This document shows, piece by piece, positions 54,371-63,592 of a stretch of DNA of 64,000 nucleotides. The stretch lies in NCBI GenBank assembly GCA_029266425.1, contig JAQSWY010000019.1:1-64000 (forward strand), given 5' to 3'. The notes under the pieces were generated by a model that worked only from the letters and a program-made list of their open reading frames with translations, searched no databases and was not told where the DNA came from. The position numbers and the translations under genes are program-made. The DNA is from Xanthobacteraceae bacterium (GTDB lineage Bacteria > Pseudomonadota > Alphaproteobacteria > Rhizobiales > Xanthobacteraceae). How positions within the stretch are numbered: position 1 is the first letter of the stretch; each line of letters begins with the position of its first letter.

Positions 54371-55035
54371 GCGCGCGCTCCAATGCGGGACAGCCGCCGC
54401 TCGAGGAGGCGCACCAGCGCTGCGGCGATCAGGCTGAAGAGGAGGAAGAAGCCACCGACCAGGGTGATCGGCTCGACATAGCGGAAGGTCTCGGAACCGA
54501 TGTCCTTGGCCTGCTGCATCAATTCCAGCACCGCAATGGCCGAGAGCAGCGGCGTCTCCTTGAACAGCGCCACGAAATAATTGCCGAGCGCCGGCACCAC
54601 GGGCGGGATCGCCTGGGGGATGATGACGTCGCGCAGCGTGTGGAAGGTGTCCATGTTGAGCGCCACCGTCGCCTCCCACTGGCCGCGGGGGACGTTCTCC
54701 AGGCCGGCGCGATAGACCTCGGCGCAATAGGTGGCGTAGTGCACGCCGAGCGCGATGACGCCGACCGTGAGCGGGCCGAGGGTGATGCCGAACTCCGGCA
54801 GCACGAAATAGAGGAAGAAGATCTGGATCAGCAGCGGGGTCGAGCGCACCACCTCGACGAAGGCGGTCGCCGGATAGGCGGCGAGGCGCAGCCGCGACAG
54901 CCGCATCAATGCGAGCGCGAGACCGAGAGTCGCCGCCAGCACGAAGGCGAGCAGCGTCACCTCGATGGTGACGATGGAAGCCCGCGCCAGCAGCGGCAAT
55001 ATCTCCAGGGCATAGTTCCAGTCCCAGAGCTTCAT
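54367..55035 (-). CDS. ehuD: Ectoine/hydroxyectoine ABC transporter permease
   Basis: This 222-residue membrane protein of the HisQM type has about five helices and the EAA loop PRGQWEATVALNMDTFHTLR then DVIIPQAIPPVVPALGNYF. It starts MKLWDWNYALEILPLLARAS. Four-base overlaps join it to both ehuC and ehuA. It forms a heterodimeric channel with EhuC. Confidence 0.87.
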   Translation of the reverse strand: MKLWDWNYALEILPLLARASIVTIEVTLLAFVLAATLGLALALMRLSRLRLAAYPATAFVEVVRSTPLLIQIFFLYFVLPEFGITLGPLTVGVIALGVHYATYCAEVYRAGLENVPRGQWEATVALNMDTFHTLRDVIIPQAIPPVVPALGNYFVALFKETPLLSAIAVLELMQQAKDIGSETFRYVEPITLVGGFFLLFSLIAAALVRLLERRLSRIGARA

Positions 55036-55760
55036 GGCGCGCGCCCCCGTGCGATGGCGCCGGCGAGCTTTTTCTCCAGCGCGTTGGCGCCGAGCGCCAT
55101 CAATTGCGCGATGGCGAAATAGAACAGCAGCACCAGCGAGAATATCTCCACCGTGCGGAAGGTGGTCTGGTTCATCTGCTGCGCCCGGAAGGCGAGATCG
55201 GAAATCGTGATCAGCGACACCAAAGCGGTGCCCTTGAGCAGTTCGATCAACAGGTTGCCCCAAGGCGGGATCATCGCCACGAAGGCCTGCGGCAGGATGA
55301 TCCGCCGGAGCGCTTCGACACGCGACATGTTGAGCGCCACGGTCGCTTCCCACTGTCCGCGCGGCACCGCGCTGATGGCACCGCGCACCAGTTCCGCGCC
55401 ATAGGCGCCGTAGCTGAGGCCGATGGTGACGATCGCCACCGTCATCGGCTCCAGCGTCACGCCGAAATGCGGGAGCACGAAGAACATCCAGAACAACTGG
55501 ACCAGTAGCGAGGTGCCGCGGAACACCTCGATGTAAGCAACGGCGAGCCAGCGCAACGGCGCGTTGCCGTACATCTTGGCAAGCGCCGCGACGAAGGCGC
55601 AGACCACCGCGAGGATCGAGCCGGCGACAGTGATCTGGATGGTGATCCAGGCGCCGCTCAAGAGGCCCGGCAGGAACACCCGAAAAGGCGCATAGGTCGC
55701 GACCGCGAGCCCGGCGGCGAAGCTCACGATGATACTGCCGAACAACCATCTCGACGTCAT
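55032..55760 (-). CDS. ehuC: Ectoine/hydroxyectoine ABC transporter permease
   Basis: This 242-residue membrane protein with five or six helices has the EAA loop PRGQWEATVALNMSRVEALR then RIILPQAFVAMIPPWGNLLI. The N-terminal helix (WLFGSIIVSFAAGLAVATYA) is an addition compared with EhuD. It lies 45 bp after the ehuB stop and overlaps ehuD. Confidence 0.87.
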   Translation of the reverse strand: MTSRWLFGSIIVSFAAGLAVATYAPFRVFLPGLLSGAWITIQITVAGSILAVVCAFVAALAKMYGNAPLRWLAVAYIEVFRGTSLLVQLFWMFFVLPHFGVTLEPMTVAIVTIGLSYGAYGAELVRGAISAVPRGQWEATVALNMSRVEALRRIILPQAFVAMIPPWGNLLIELLKGTALVSLITISDLAFRAQQMNQTTFRTVEIFSLVLLFYFAIAQLMALGANALEKKLAGAIARGRAP

Positions 55761-55805
55761 GGAGCGCGCCTCACCGCCGGCTTGAGTCTATCGGACCAGA
55801 GGCAA

Positions 55806-56663
55806 TCACTTACCGGCGCAGAGCTCAGCGGTGGTCTTCACCGGCATGTAGTCGGCGCCGAAGCCGAGCGGCGTCACCAGTTCCAGGTGCTCCTTGGAGC
55901 CGAGAAACTTCTTCAGCTCGGCATTGAACGCGTCGACGAAGTCCTTGTCCGCCTTGCGGAAGGCGACGGCGCCGTGGCCGACCACCGACTTGCCGGCCAC
56001 CGTGCCGAACGGCTTGGTGGATTCGGTCTCGGGATTCTTCGAGGCCATGTCGGCGATGGAGAGCGCGGTCAGCGCCGCGGCGTCGGCGCGGCCGGCCTTG
56101 ACGGCGGCAACCAGGCTCGACTGGTCGGGCAGCGCGACGATCTGGGAGCGGTCGACGCCGGCCTCGGTGGCATAGCCGCCTTCGACGGCACCCGACATGA
56201 CGGCGAGCTTCAGGCTCTTGTCGGCCTTGATGCTCGAATAGTCGACGATCTTCTTCGGGTTGCCTTTGACCACCAGCATGGCCTGGCCGATGCCGTAGGT
56301 CGGCTCGGAGAACAACACCTGCTCGCAGCGCTTCGGGTTCACGAACATGCCCGCAGCGACGACGTCGAAGCGGCCCGCCTGCAGGCCCGGGATCAGCGAG
56401 CCGAATTCGGTCAGCACGCCGTCGACCTCCTTGATGCCGAGCTTGGCAAGTACCGCCCTCACCACTTCGGGGGACTCGCCGGTGAGCTTGCCGTCCGGCG
56501 TGGCGAAGCCGAATGGCGCCTCATTGGCGAAGCCGACGCGGATGTAACCGGCCTTGCGGGCCTTCTCCAGCGTGGTCTCGGCATGAGCGGCGAACGCACT
56601 GGCGGCGAGCATGGCAGCGGCGCACAGCCCCGCGGCGACGCGTTGTGACAGGGACATCTTCAT
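55806..56663 (-). CDS. ehuB: Ectoine/hydroxyectoine-binding periplasmic protein
   Basis: This 285-residue solute-binding protein starts MKMSLSQRVAAGLCAAAMLA with cleavage after AHA. GYIRVGFANEAPFGFATPDG, GSLIPGLQAGRFDVVAAGMF then VNPKRC, and the terminal TTAELCAGK align well with rhizobial EhuB. The Glu and Phe of ANEAPF and the Arg of NPKRC correspond to ectoine-binding positions. It is first in the operon and divergent from eutB, with candidate GntR sites between them. Confidence 0.88.
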   Translation of the reverse strand: MKMSLSQRVAAGLCAAAMLAASAFAAHAETTLEKARKAGYIRVGFANEAPFGFATPDGKLTGESPEVVRAVLAKLGIKEVDGVLTEFGSLIPGLQAGRFDVVAAGMFVNPKRCEQVLFSEPTYGIGQAMLVVKGNPKKIVDYSSIKADKSLKLAVMSGAVEGGYATEAGVDRSQIVALPDQSSLVAAVKAGRADAAALTALSIADMASKNPETESTKPFGTVAGKSVVGHGAVAFRKADKDFVDAFNAELKKFLGSKEHLELVTPLGFGADYMPVKTTAELCAGK

Positions 56664-56785
56664 GACTGCCCGACCCTCTGTTGCTTGTTGTGGCGTGCCG
56701 ATCGCAGGAGCGCCCTTTCGCGGGTGCGGCCCCATGTCCTGGCGACAGGAGAAACGCTAACCCAGCGCTGGACAGGTTTCAACAA

Positions 56786-56869
56786 TTGTGTACATCTAGG
56801 CGGAAGAAAACGCCATTTATCGTCTTTTATGCCTGTTCAGTGGGCAATATTCTGCCTGCTTGTACACAA
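56786..56869. promoter_or_regulatory. Paired GntR-type operators in the ehuB-eutB divergent region
   Basis: TTGTGTACAT (56786-56795) and TTGTACACAA (56860-56869) are copies of one palindrome, TTGTRYACAA, in opposite orientation, with centres 74 bp apart. They fit the FadR-subfamily pattern TNGTNNNACNA and flank the two promoters, so the operon's own GntR protein is the likely ligand. Confidence 0.6.
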
Positions 56870-56888
56870 CTAGGTGCGCCCCGTGAGC

Positions 56889-57866
56889 ATGGATGCCGTC
56901 TTCAGGGCTCGTCGCGCGATCGCCGGAACCGCCTGCCGGACGCCGCTCGTGGAAGCGCCGCAGCTCGGCGGTGACGACCGCACGGCGAAGCTCAAGCTGG
57001 AGACGGCGCAGCCGGTCGGCTCCTTCAAACTGCGCGGCGCCGCGAATGCGCTGGCGGCGCTTTCCGAAGCGGAGCGGGCGCGCGGCGTGGTCTGCGCCTC
57101 CACCGGCAATCACGGACGGGCGCTCGCCTATGCGGCGGCCAAGGCCGGCGCCGCAGCGACGGTGTGCGTCTCGAAACTGGTGCCGGCCAACAAGCTCGAA
57201 GCGCTGCGCGCGGCGGGCGCCGCGGTGCGGATCGTCGGTGCCAGCCAGGACGACGCCCAGGCGGAGGTGGACCGGCTCGTCACCGAGACTGGCGCGATCG
57301 AGATCCCGCCCTTCGACCATGCCGACATCATCGCGGGCCAGGCGACCATCGGGCTCGAGATCATCGAGGACGACCCGGACATCGATACGGTGATCGTGCC
57401 GCTCTCCGGCGGCGGGCTGATCGCCGGCGTCGCCATGGCGGTGAAGGCGCTCTCGCCCGGCATAAGGGTGATCGGCGTCAGTCCGGCCCGCGGCGCGGCG
57501 ATGCAGGCGAGCCTTGCCGCCGGCCGGCCGGTGGCGGTCACCGAGGAGCCGACCCTCGCCGATTCCCTCGGCGGCGGCATCGGCCTTTCCAACCGCCACA
57601 CCTTCCACATGGTGCGCGACCTCGTCGACGAGGTGGTGCTGCTCTCCGAAGTCGAGATCGCCGCCGCCATGCGCGCGCTCTTCCTGCGCGAGGGCTGGGT
57701 GGCGGAGGGTGCCGGCGCGGTCGGCGTGGCGCTGCTGCTCGATCCCTCGCGTGCGTCCCTCGGGCAGCGAACCGCTGTCGTCGTGTCGGGGCGCAACATC
57801 GACATGGCGCTGTTCCAGCAGGTGATCGCCGGGAGTGGCGCAAATCCGGAGGCCGTCGATGGCTGA
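56889..57866 (+). CDS. eutB: Hydroxyectoine utilization dehydratase, threonine dehydratase-like
   Basis: This 325-residue fold-type II PLP enzyme has the cofactor Lys in PVGSFKLRGAANAL (Lys47), STGNHGRALAYAA for substrate binding, and PLSGGGLIAGVAMAV for the phosphate. EutB, with EutC, removes the hydroxyl group during 5-hydroxyectoine catabolism. It is first in the rightward operon and overlaps eutC by eight bases. The start may be ATG 56889 or GTG 56883; both have weak ribosome sites. Confidence 0.87.
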   Translation: MDAVFRARRAIAGTACRTPLVEAPQLGGDDRTAKLKLETAQPVGSFKLRGAANALAALSEAERARGVVCASTGNHGRALAYAAAKAGAAATVCVSKLVPANKLEALRAAGAAVRIVGASQDDAQAEVDRLVTETGAIEIPPFDHADIIAGQATIGLEIIEDDPDIDTVIVPLSGGGLIAGVAMAVKALSPGIRVIGVSPARGAAMQASLAAGRPVAVTEEPTLADSLGGGIGLSNRHTFHMVRDLVDEVVLLSEVEIAAAMRALFLREGWVAEGAGAVGVALLLDPSRASLGQRTAVVVSGRNIDMALFQQVIAGSGANPEAVDG

Positions 57867-58848
57867 TGTATCCATCCTCACCGAAGCCGAATTACGCGCC
57901 TGCGTTACCCTCGACCGCGGCGCCGTCGACATCGTCGAGGAGGCCTTCGCCGCGCTCGGTCGCGGCGGCGTGGTGATGCCGCCGATCCTCTCCATGGCGA
58001 TCGCCGAGAAGCACGGCGAGGTCGATGTGAAGACCGCCTATGTGCCGGGCCTGCCGGCCTTCGCCATCAAGGTCAGCCCCGGCTTCTTCGACAATCCGAA
58101 GAAGGGCCTGCCGAGCCTCAACGGGCTGATGATGCTGCTCGATTCGGAAACCGGCATCGTCCGGGCAGTGCTGCTCGACAATGGCTATCTCACCGATGTG
58201 CGCACCGCCGCCGCGGGGGGCGTCGCGGCGCGGCACCTCGCGCCGCGCGGGGTCGAGACGGTCGGCATCATCGGCGCCGGCGTGCAGGCGGAATTGCAGG
58301 CGCGCGCCTTGAGGCTGGAGCGCGACTATCGCCGCCTGCTGGTCTGGGCCCGCGACCCCGGCAAGGTGGCCGCGCACGCCGCGGCGATGCGCGAGGCGCT
58401 CGGCATCGAGGTGGAGATCGCCGCCAGCCGCGAGGCGCTGGTGCGGGCGTCGCAAGTGGTGGTCACCACCACGCCCTCGACCGAGCCGCTGATCGAGGCG
58501 GCATGGCTGCACCCGGGCTTGCACATCACCGCCATGGGCTCGGACGCGCCGAACAAGAACGAACTCGCCCCCGAAATCCTCGCCGCCGGGCGCTTCGTCT
58601 GCGACCGGACGAGCCAGTCGGCCACCGTCGGCGAGCTCCGGACCGCGATCGCTGCAGGCATCCTGCCGGCTGACCATGTTCCGGACGAGCTCGGTGCAAT
58701 CTGCGCCGGCTTGAAGCCCGGCCGACAGTCCGAGGACGAGGTGACGATCTGCGACCTCACCGGCACCGGCGTGCAGGACACCGCCATCGCCACCCACGCC
58801 CACCGCGTCGCGCTGGCGCGCGGCTTCGGCCAGATCGTCCGAAGCTGA
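57859..58848 (+). CDS. eutC: Ectoine utilization protein EutC, ornithine cyclodeaminase-like
   Basis: This 329-residue protein of the ornithine cyclodeaminase/mu-crystallin family has FAIKVSPGFFDNPKKGLPSL, the NAD-binding motif TVGIIGAGVQAELQARAL, and ITAMGSDAPNKNEL. It acts together with EutB in hydroxyectoine conversion. GGAGG inside the end of eutB provides the ribosome site, which indicates translational coupling. ATG 57859 is chosen on that basis. Confidence 0.88.
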   Translation: MADVSILTEAELRACVTLDRGAVDIVEEAFAALGRGGVVMPPILSMAIAEKHGEVDVKTAYVPGLPAFAIKVSPGFFDNPKKGLPSLNGLMMLLDSETGIVRAVLLDNGYLTDVRTAAAGGVAARHLAPRGVETVGIIGAGVQAELQARALRLERDYRRLLVWARDPGKVAAHAAAMREALGIEVEIAASREALVRASQVVVTTTPSTEPLIEAAWLHPGLHITAMGSDAPNKNELAPEILAAGRFVCDRTSQSATVGELRTAIAAGILPADHVPDELGAICAGLKPGRQSEDEVTICDLTGTGVQDTAIATHAHRVALARGFGQIVRS

Positions 58849-58852
58849 CGCC

Positions 58853-59344
58853 ATGTCGCCCCGGCTGGACCGCTACGACATCGGCATATTGAAGGCGCTG
58901 CAGCGCGACGGCCGCATGACCAAGGCGCGGCTGGCCGAATGCGTCCACCTGACGCCGAGCCCGCTCTGGGAGCGGCTGCGGCGGCTGGAGCAGAGCGGGG
59001 TAATCGCCGGCTACCACGCTCGCGTGGCGTTGAAGAAGATCGCGCCGGCCACCGTGGTGATGGTCGAGATCGTGCTGCGCCAGCACCGCGCTGCCGACTT
59101 CGCCCGCTTCGAGGCGAAGGTGCGCGAGACACCGGAGATCGTCGACTGCCAGGCGACCGGAGGCGGCATCGACTACGTGATGAAGGTGGTGACCCGCGAC
59201 ATCGATTCCTATCAGCGGCTGATGGACCGGCTGCTCGAGGACGAGCTGCAGATCGAGCGCTATTTCAGCTACGTGGTCACCAAGCCGGTGAAGGAAGGCG
59301 GCGAGCTGCCGCTCGAAACCCTGCTCGGGGAGGACCGGCCATGA
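58853..59344 (+). CDS. doeX: Lrp/AsnC-family regulator of ectoine catabolism
   Basis: This 163-residue regulator has an N-terminal AsnC helix-turn-helix (LDRYDIGILKALQRDGRMTK then ARLAECVHLTPSPLWERLRR) and a RAM effector domain (DCQATGGGIDYVMKVVTRDI). It matches DoeX-type regulators found inside ectoine degradation operons, which respond to pathway intermediates such as diaminobutyrate derivatives. It begins four bases after the eutC stop. An inverted repeat downstream (59377-59412) may be a target. Confidence 0.85.
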   Translation: MSPRLDRYDIGILKALQRDGRMTKARLAECVHLTPSPLWERLRRLEQSGVIAGYHARVALKKIAPATVVMVEIVLRQHRAADFARFEAKVRETPEIVDCQATGGGIDYVMKVVTRDIDSYQRLMDRLLEDELQIERYFSYVVTKPVKEGGELPLETLLGEDRP

Positions 59345-59376
59345 GCCGCGATTCTCGCCGCCGCCTCTCCCCCGGT

Positions 59377-59412
59377 GTTTCGTCTGCGAAGCGTGCGCAG
59401 AAACAACGAAAC
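59377..59412. promoter_or_regulatory. Inverted repeat upstream of doeC
   Basis: GTTTCGT (59377-59383) and ACGAAAC (59406-59412) are perfect arms 22 bp apart in the 149-bp doeX-doeC gap, the widest in this operon. It may be a DoeX site governing an internal promoter; that is inferred. Confidence 0.4.
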
Positions 59413-59493
59413 GTCCAGCACGCCGGCGACTTCCGACGAAATGTCGGACCTGCCCAGCCTAGCCTGACGTCATCGAGAGATCGGAGATCCCCC

Positions 59494-61017
59494 ATGACGT
59501 CGTCTCAGTCTGCCGCTGCCAGAAGCGTCGCCGCAACGAGCCTTGCCGACCACAAGCCGCACGGCATGGAGCGCCTGGCGGACACTCGCCTCTACCGGCC
59601 CTTCGCCTTCATCGGCGGCCGTTGGCGCTCGGCGGCCTCGGGTGCCCTCGTCGAGGTCACCAATCCCGCGAATGGCGAGGCGATCGGCCATGTGCCGGAC
59701 ATGGGCCGCGAGGAGGCGCGCGAGGCGGTGGAGGCGGCCAAGGCGGCTTTCGGTCCGTGGCGAGCACTGCTGCCGCAGGAGCGCGCCCGGCTGCTGCGCG
59801 CATGGCACGAGCAGATCCTGGCCCATGCCGAGGACCTCGCGGTGCTGATGACGCTGGAGCAGGGCAAGCCGCTCAATGAGTCGTGCGGCGAGATCGCCTA
59901 TGGCGCGAGCTTCGTCGAATGGTTCGCCGAGGAGGCCAGGCGCATCGAGGGCGAGATGCCGATGAGCCATCTTCCCGGCCGGCTGATGACGGTGCGGCGC
60001 GAGCCGGTCGGCGTCGTCGCCTGCATCACGCCGTGGAACTTCCCCTCGGCGATGATCACCCGCAAGGCCGCTGCCGCGCTCGCCGCCGGCTGCACCGTGG
60101 TGGTGCGCCCGGCCTCGGAGACGCCGTTCTCGGCACTCGCCCTGGCCGAGCTGGCCGAGCGCGCCGGCCTCCCGGCAGGCGTCTTCAACGTGGTGACCGG
60201 CGTGCCGGAGCCGATCGTCTCCGAGTTAGTCGAGCATCCGCTGGTGCGCGCGGTCAGCTTCACCGGCTCGACCGAGATCGGCAAGCGGCTGCTGCGCCAG
60301 GGTGCCGAGCGCATGAAGCGCATGTCGATGGAACTCGGCGGCCACGCGCCCTTCATCGTGTTCCCGGATGTCGACCTCGACGAGGCGGTGGCAGCGGCGC
60401 TCGATGCCAAGTTCCAGACCACCGGGCAGGACTGCCTGGCGGCCAACCGGATCTATGTCCACGCCGATATCGTTGACGCCTTCGTCGCCCGCTTCGCCCG
60501 CCGTGTCGCGGCCTTGAAGATCGGCGACGGTTTCGAGGACGGCGTCGAGATCGGGCCGCTGATGCATGAGCGGGCGGTAGCCAAATGCGCCGCCCACGTA
60601 GCCGATGCCCGCGCCAAGGGCGGCCGCATCCTCACCGGCGGCACTTCCGACGGCCTGTTCTTCGCGCCGACGGTGATCGCCGGTGCCGACGAGACGATGG
60701 ACATCTTCCGCGAGGAGACCTTCGGCCCGGTCGCCGCAGTGTTTTCCTTCCGCGACGAGGCCGAGGTGATCGCCTCGGCCAACGACAGCCGCTACGGCCT
60801 CGCCGCCTATCTCTTCACCCGCGACCACGACCGCATCTGCCGCATCACCGAGGCGCTGCACACCGGCATGGTCGCCGTCAATTGCGTGAAGATGACCGGT
60901 CATCCGATCCCGTTCGGCGGGGTGAGGGAATCCGGCCTCGGCCGCGAGGGCGGCCGGCACGCCATCCACGAATTCACCGACCTCAAATATGTCTGCGCCG
61001 CCTACCGGGCTGCGTGA
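59494..61017 (+). CDS. doeC: Semialdehyde dehydrogenase of ectoine catabolism (succinate-semialdehyde dehydrogenase-like)
   Basis: This 507-residue NAD(P)-dependent aldehyde dehydrogenase has ITPWNFPSAMITRKAAAALA (cofactor region), FTGSTEIGKRLL, MELGGHAPFIVF with the catalytic Glu, and TTGQDCLAANRIYV with the nucleophilic Cys. It belongs to the GabD/SsdH group, like DoeC, which oxidises aspartate semialdehyde to aspartate after DoeD transamination. ATG 59494 has a GGAG site; a shorter start at 59566 would still keep the domain. doeD follows 14 bp later. Confidence 0.85.
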   Translation: MTSSQSAAARSVAATSLADHKPHGMERLADTRLYRPFAFIGGRWRSAASGALVEVTNPANGEAIGHVPDMGREEAREAVEAAKAAFGPWRALLPQERARLLRAWHEQILAHAEDLAVLMTLEQGKPLNESCGEIAYGASFVEWFAEEARRIEGEMPMSHLPGRLMTVRREPVGVVACITPWNFPSAMITRKAAAALAAGCTVVVRPASETPFSALALAELAERAGLPAGVFNVVTGVPEPIVSELVEHPLVRAVSFTGSTEIGKRLLRQGAERMKRMSMELGGHAPFIVFPDVDLDEAVAAALDAKFQTTGQDCLAANRIYVHADIVDAFVARFARRVAALKIGDGFEDGVEIGPLMHERAVAKCAAHVADARAKGGRILTGGTSDGLFFAPTVIAGADETMDIFREETFGPVAAVFSFRDEAEVIASANDSRYGLAAYLFTRDHDRICRITEALHTGMVAVNCVKMTGHPIPFGGVRESGLGREGGRHAIHEFTDLKYVCAAYRAA

Positions 61018-61031
61018 AGAAGGAGCCGCCC

Positions 61032-62411
61032 GTGGACCAGCTGATCAACGACATCTCGGCGCTCGACCGGGCGCATGTCTTCCACCCTTCCACCCATGCC
61101 GCGGCCTTCGCGCGCGGAGAGCTGCCGAACCGGATCATGACCGGTGGCGAGGGCGTCTACGTCGTCGATCGCGACGGCCAGCGCAGCCTCGACGCCTTTG
61201 CCGGGCTCTATTGCGTCAATGTAGGCTATGGCCGCACCGAGATTGCCGACGCCATCCATGAGCAGGCGCTGCAACTCGCCTACTATCACACCTATGTCGG
61301 CCACTCTAACGAGCAGATCATCCGCCTCTCCGAACGCATCGTCCGCCGCGCCGGCATGGGGATGAGCCGGGTCTATTACGGGCTGTCGGGCTCCGACGCC
61401 AACGAGACCAACATCAAGCTGGTCTGGTACTACAACAACGTGCTCGGCCGGCCCGAGAAGAAGAAGATCATCTCGCGCCAGCGCGGCTATCACGGCTCCG
61501 GCCTGATGACCGGCAGCCTGACCGGCCTCGCCACCTTCCACAACGCCTTTGACTTGCCGCTCGACCGCGTGCTGCACACCACCTGCCCGCATTATTGGCG
61601 CCACGCCGAGCCCGGCGAGAGCGAGCGCGACTTCTCGAAGCGGCTCGCCGCTGATCTCGATGCGCTGATCCGTGCCGAGGGACCGGAGACGGTCGCCGCG
61701 TTCATCGGCGAGCCGGTGCTCGGCACCGGCGGCATCATCCCGCCGCCCGAGGGCTATTGGGAAGAAATCCAGAAGGTCCTCAAAGCCCACGACGTGCTGC
61801 TGATTGCCGACGAGGTGGTCACGGCGTTCGGGCGCACCGGCGAGTATTTCGGCTCCCACACCTATGGCATCGAGCCGGACATCATCACCATCGCCAAGGG
61901 GGTAACCTCGGCCTATCTGCCGCTGTCGGGCTCGATCATCGGCGAGCGGGTCTGGAAAGTGGTGGAAGAGGGCACGGACAAGCTCGGCCCGATCGGCCAT
62001 GGCTGGACCTATTCGGCCCATCCGCTCTGCGCCGCCGCCGCCAACGCCAATCTCGACATCGTCGAGCGCGAAGCCCTCACCGACAATGCGAAGACCACCG
62101 GCGCCTATTTCCAGGCCCGGCTGCACGAGACCTTCGACGACCATCCGATGGTCGGCGAGGTGCGCGGCGTCGGTCTGCTCGCGGCGCTGGAGTTCGTCGC
62201 CGACAAAGCAGGCAAGACGCCATTCGACCCGAACTTGAAGATCGGCCCCAAGGTGTCGGCCGCGGCGCTCGAGGGCGGCATGATCGCCCGCGCCATGCCG
62301 CATGGCGACATACTCGGCTTCGCGCCGCCGCTGGTGCTCACCCGAGCCGGGGCCGACCGCATCGTCGAGATCGCAAAGGTCGCGGTCGATCGCGTCCATG
62401 CGTCGCTGTGA
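61032..62411 (+). CDS. doeD: Class III aminotransferase, DoeD-type diaminobutyrate transaminase
   Basis: This 459-residue PLP aminotransferase of the omega group has SGSDANETNIKLVWYY for phosphate binding, IADEVVTAFGRTGEYFGSHT with the PLP Asp, and the Schiff-base Lys in DIITIAKGVTSAYLPLSG. In ectoine catabolism DoeD converts 2,4-diaminobutyrate to aspartate semialdehyde, the substrate of DoeC encoded just upstream. GTG 61032 follows AAGGAG and gives the family's usual N-terminus. Confidence 0.87.
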   Translation: MDQLINDISALDRAHVFHPSTHAAAFARGELPNRIMTGGEGVYVVDRDGQRSLDAFAGLYCVNVGYGRTEIADAIHEQALQLAYYHTYVGHSNEQIIRLSERIVRRAGMGMSRVYYGLSGSDANETNIKLVWYYNNVLGRPEKKKIISRQRGYHGSGLMTGSLTGLATFHNAFDLPLDRVLHTTCPHYWRHAEPGESERDFSKRLAADLDALIRAEGPETVAAFIGEPVLGTGGIIPPPEGYWEEIQKVLKAHDVLLIADEVVTAFGRTGEYFGSHTYGIEPDIITIAKGVTSAYLPLSGSIIGERVWKVVEEGTDKLGPIGHGWTYSAHPLCAAAANANLDIVEREALTDNAKTTGAYFQARLHETFDDHPMVGEVRGVGLLAALEFVADKAGKTPFDPNLKIGPKVSAAALEGGMIARAMPHGDILGFAPPLVLTRAGADRIVEIAKVAVDRVHASL

Positions 62412-62419
62412 GCTCGAGG

Positions 62420-63565
62420 ATGGGCGAGCCCTATTTCACCGCCGAGGAATATGACGCTCGCATCGCGAGCGCCCGCCGCGAGATGGCGCGGCGCGACATT
62501 GAGCTCGCGCTGATCTCTTCGCCCGACAACATCTTCTATCTGACCGGGCTCGACCATTGGGGCTATTTCGCCCCGCACATGCTGATGCTGCGGTCTGAGG
62601 GCGAGCCGGTGCTGGTCACCCGCCGGATGGAGCAGGTGACGATCGCCAACCAGGTGAAGAACGCCCGCTTCGCCGGCCACACTGATTCCGAAACGGTAGC
62701 CGACATCGTGCTGCGCGAGATCGAAGCCGGTCCGCCGGCGCGGCGGATCGGGCTGGAAATGTGGGTGTCCGGCCTGCCTGCCGGCCTCGCTCAGACGATC
62801 CAGGCCGGGGCGGCGAATGCCGGCTTCGTCGACATCACCGGCCTCGTCGACGATCTGCGCCTGCTGAAGAGCCCGGCCGAGCAGGACTATATGCGTGCTG
62901 CCGCCGCTGTGACGGATGCGGCGGCGGCTGCCGGCATCGAGAGGGTCGGCGTCGGCGCGAGCGAGGCGGAGGTCGCCGCCGCCTGCCTCGAGGTTATGAC
63001 CGAGCGCGGCACCTATCCCGGCTTCGGCCCCTTCATCCGCTCCACCGAACGGCTCGGCGAAGAGCACACCAGCTGGTCGGACAAGCGCCTCGCCCATGGC
63101 GACGCGGTTTTCTTCGAGCTCTCCGGCTGCGTCGCGCGCTATCACGCCCCGCTCGGCCGGCTGGTGTTCGTCGGCGAGGCACCGGCCGCCGTCCATGACA
63201 TGGCGGCAATCACCCGCGATGCCTTCGGCGTAGTAACCGAGGCCTTGCGGGACGGCGTGCTCGCCCGCGACGTCTACGCCGCCTGGCAAGGCGTCGTAGA
63301 CCGTGCCGGCCTTGCTCATTACCGCCGCCACCATTGCGGCTACATGGTCGGCATCGGCGTGCCGCCGGGCTGGACCGGCGGCAACAAGGTGCTGGGACTG
63401 CGCCACGACAGCGACGTGGTGATCCGCACCGGCATGAGCTTCCACGTGCTGTCCTGGCTGATGGGCACCGGGCGCGGCGACTTCTTCCTTTCCAACACCG
63501 TGCTGCTCGGCCCGGCCGGCTCCGAGGTGCTGACCCGGACCCCGACCGACGTCACCGTCCGGTAG
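62420..63565 (+). CDS. M24-family hydrolase, paralogue of ectoine hydrolase
   Basis: This 381-residue pita-bread-fold (Xaa-Pro peptidase/creatinase) protein has an N-terminal creatinase-like domain (LISSPDNIFYLTGLDHWGYF) and a catalytic domain from about residue 160 (HHCGYMVGIGVPPGWTGGNK). Several classical metal ligands seem altered; for example DAVFFELSGCVARYH has Glu-Leu where Asp is usual. It lies 27 bp before a second M24 gene that resembles DoeA more closely. It may act on a related cyclic amide or assist ectoine hydrolysis. Confidence 0.8.
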   Translation: MGEPYFTAEEYDARIASARREMARRDIELALISSPDNIFYLTGLDHWGYFAPHMLMLRSEGEPVLVTRRMEQVTIANQVKNARFAGHTDSETVADIVLREIEAGPPARRIGLEMWVSGLPAGLAQTIQAGAANAGFVDITGLVDDLRLLKSPAEQDYMRAAAAVTDAAAAAGIERVGVGASEAEVAAACLEVMTERGTYPGFGPFIRSTERLGEEHTSWSDKRLAHGDAVFFELSGCVARYHAPLGRLVFVGEAPAAVHDMAAITRDAFGVVTEALRDGVLARDVYAAWQGVVDRAGLAHYRRHHCGYMVGIGVPPGWTGGNKVLGLRHDSDVVIRTGMSFHVLSWLMGTGRGDFFLSNTVLLGPAGSEVLTRTPTDVTVR

Positions 63566-63592
63566 CGACCTCGATCTGAAGCGGAGACTTCC

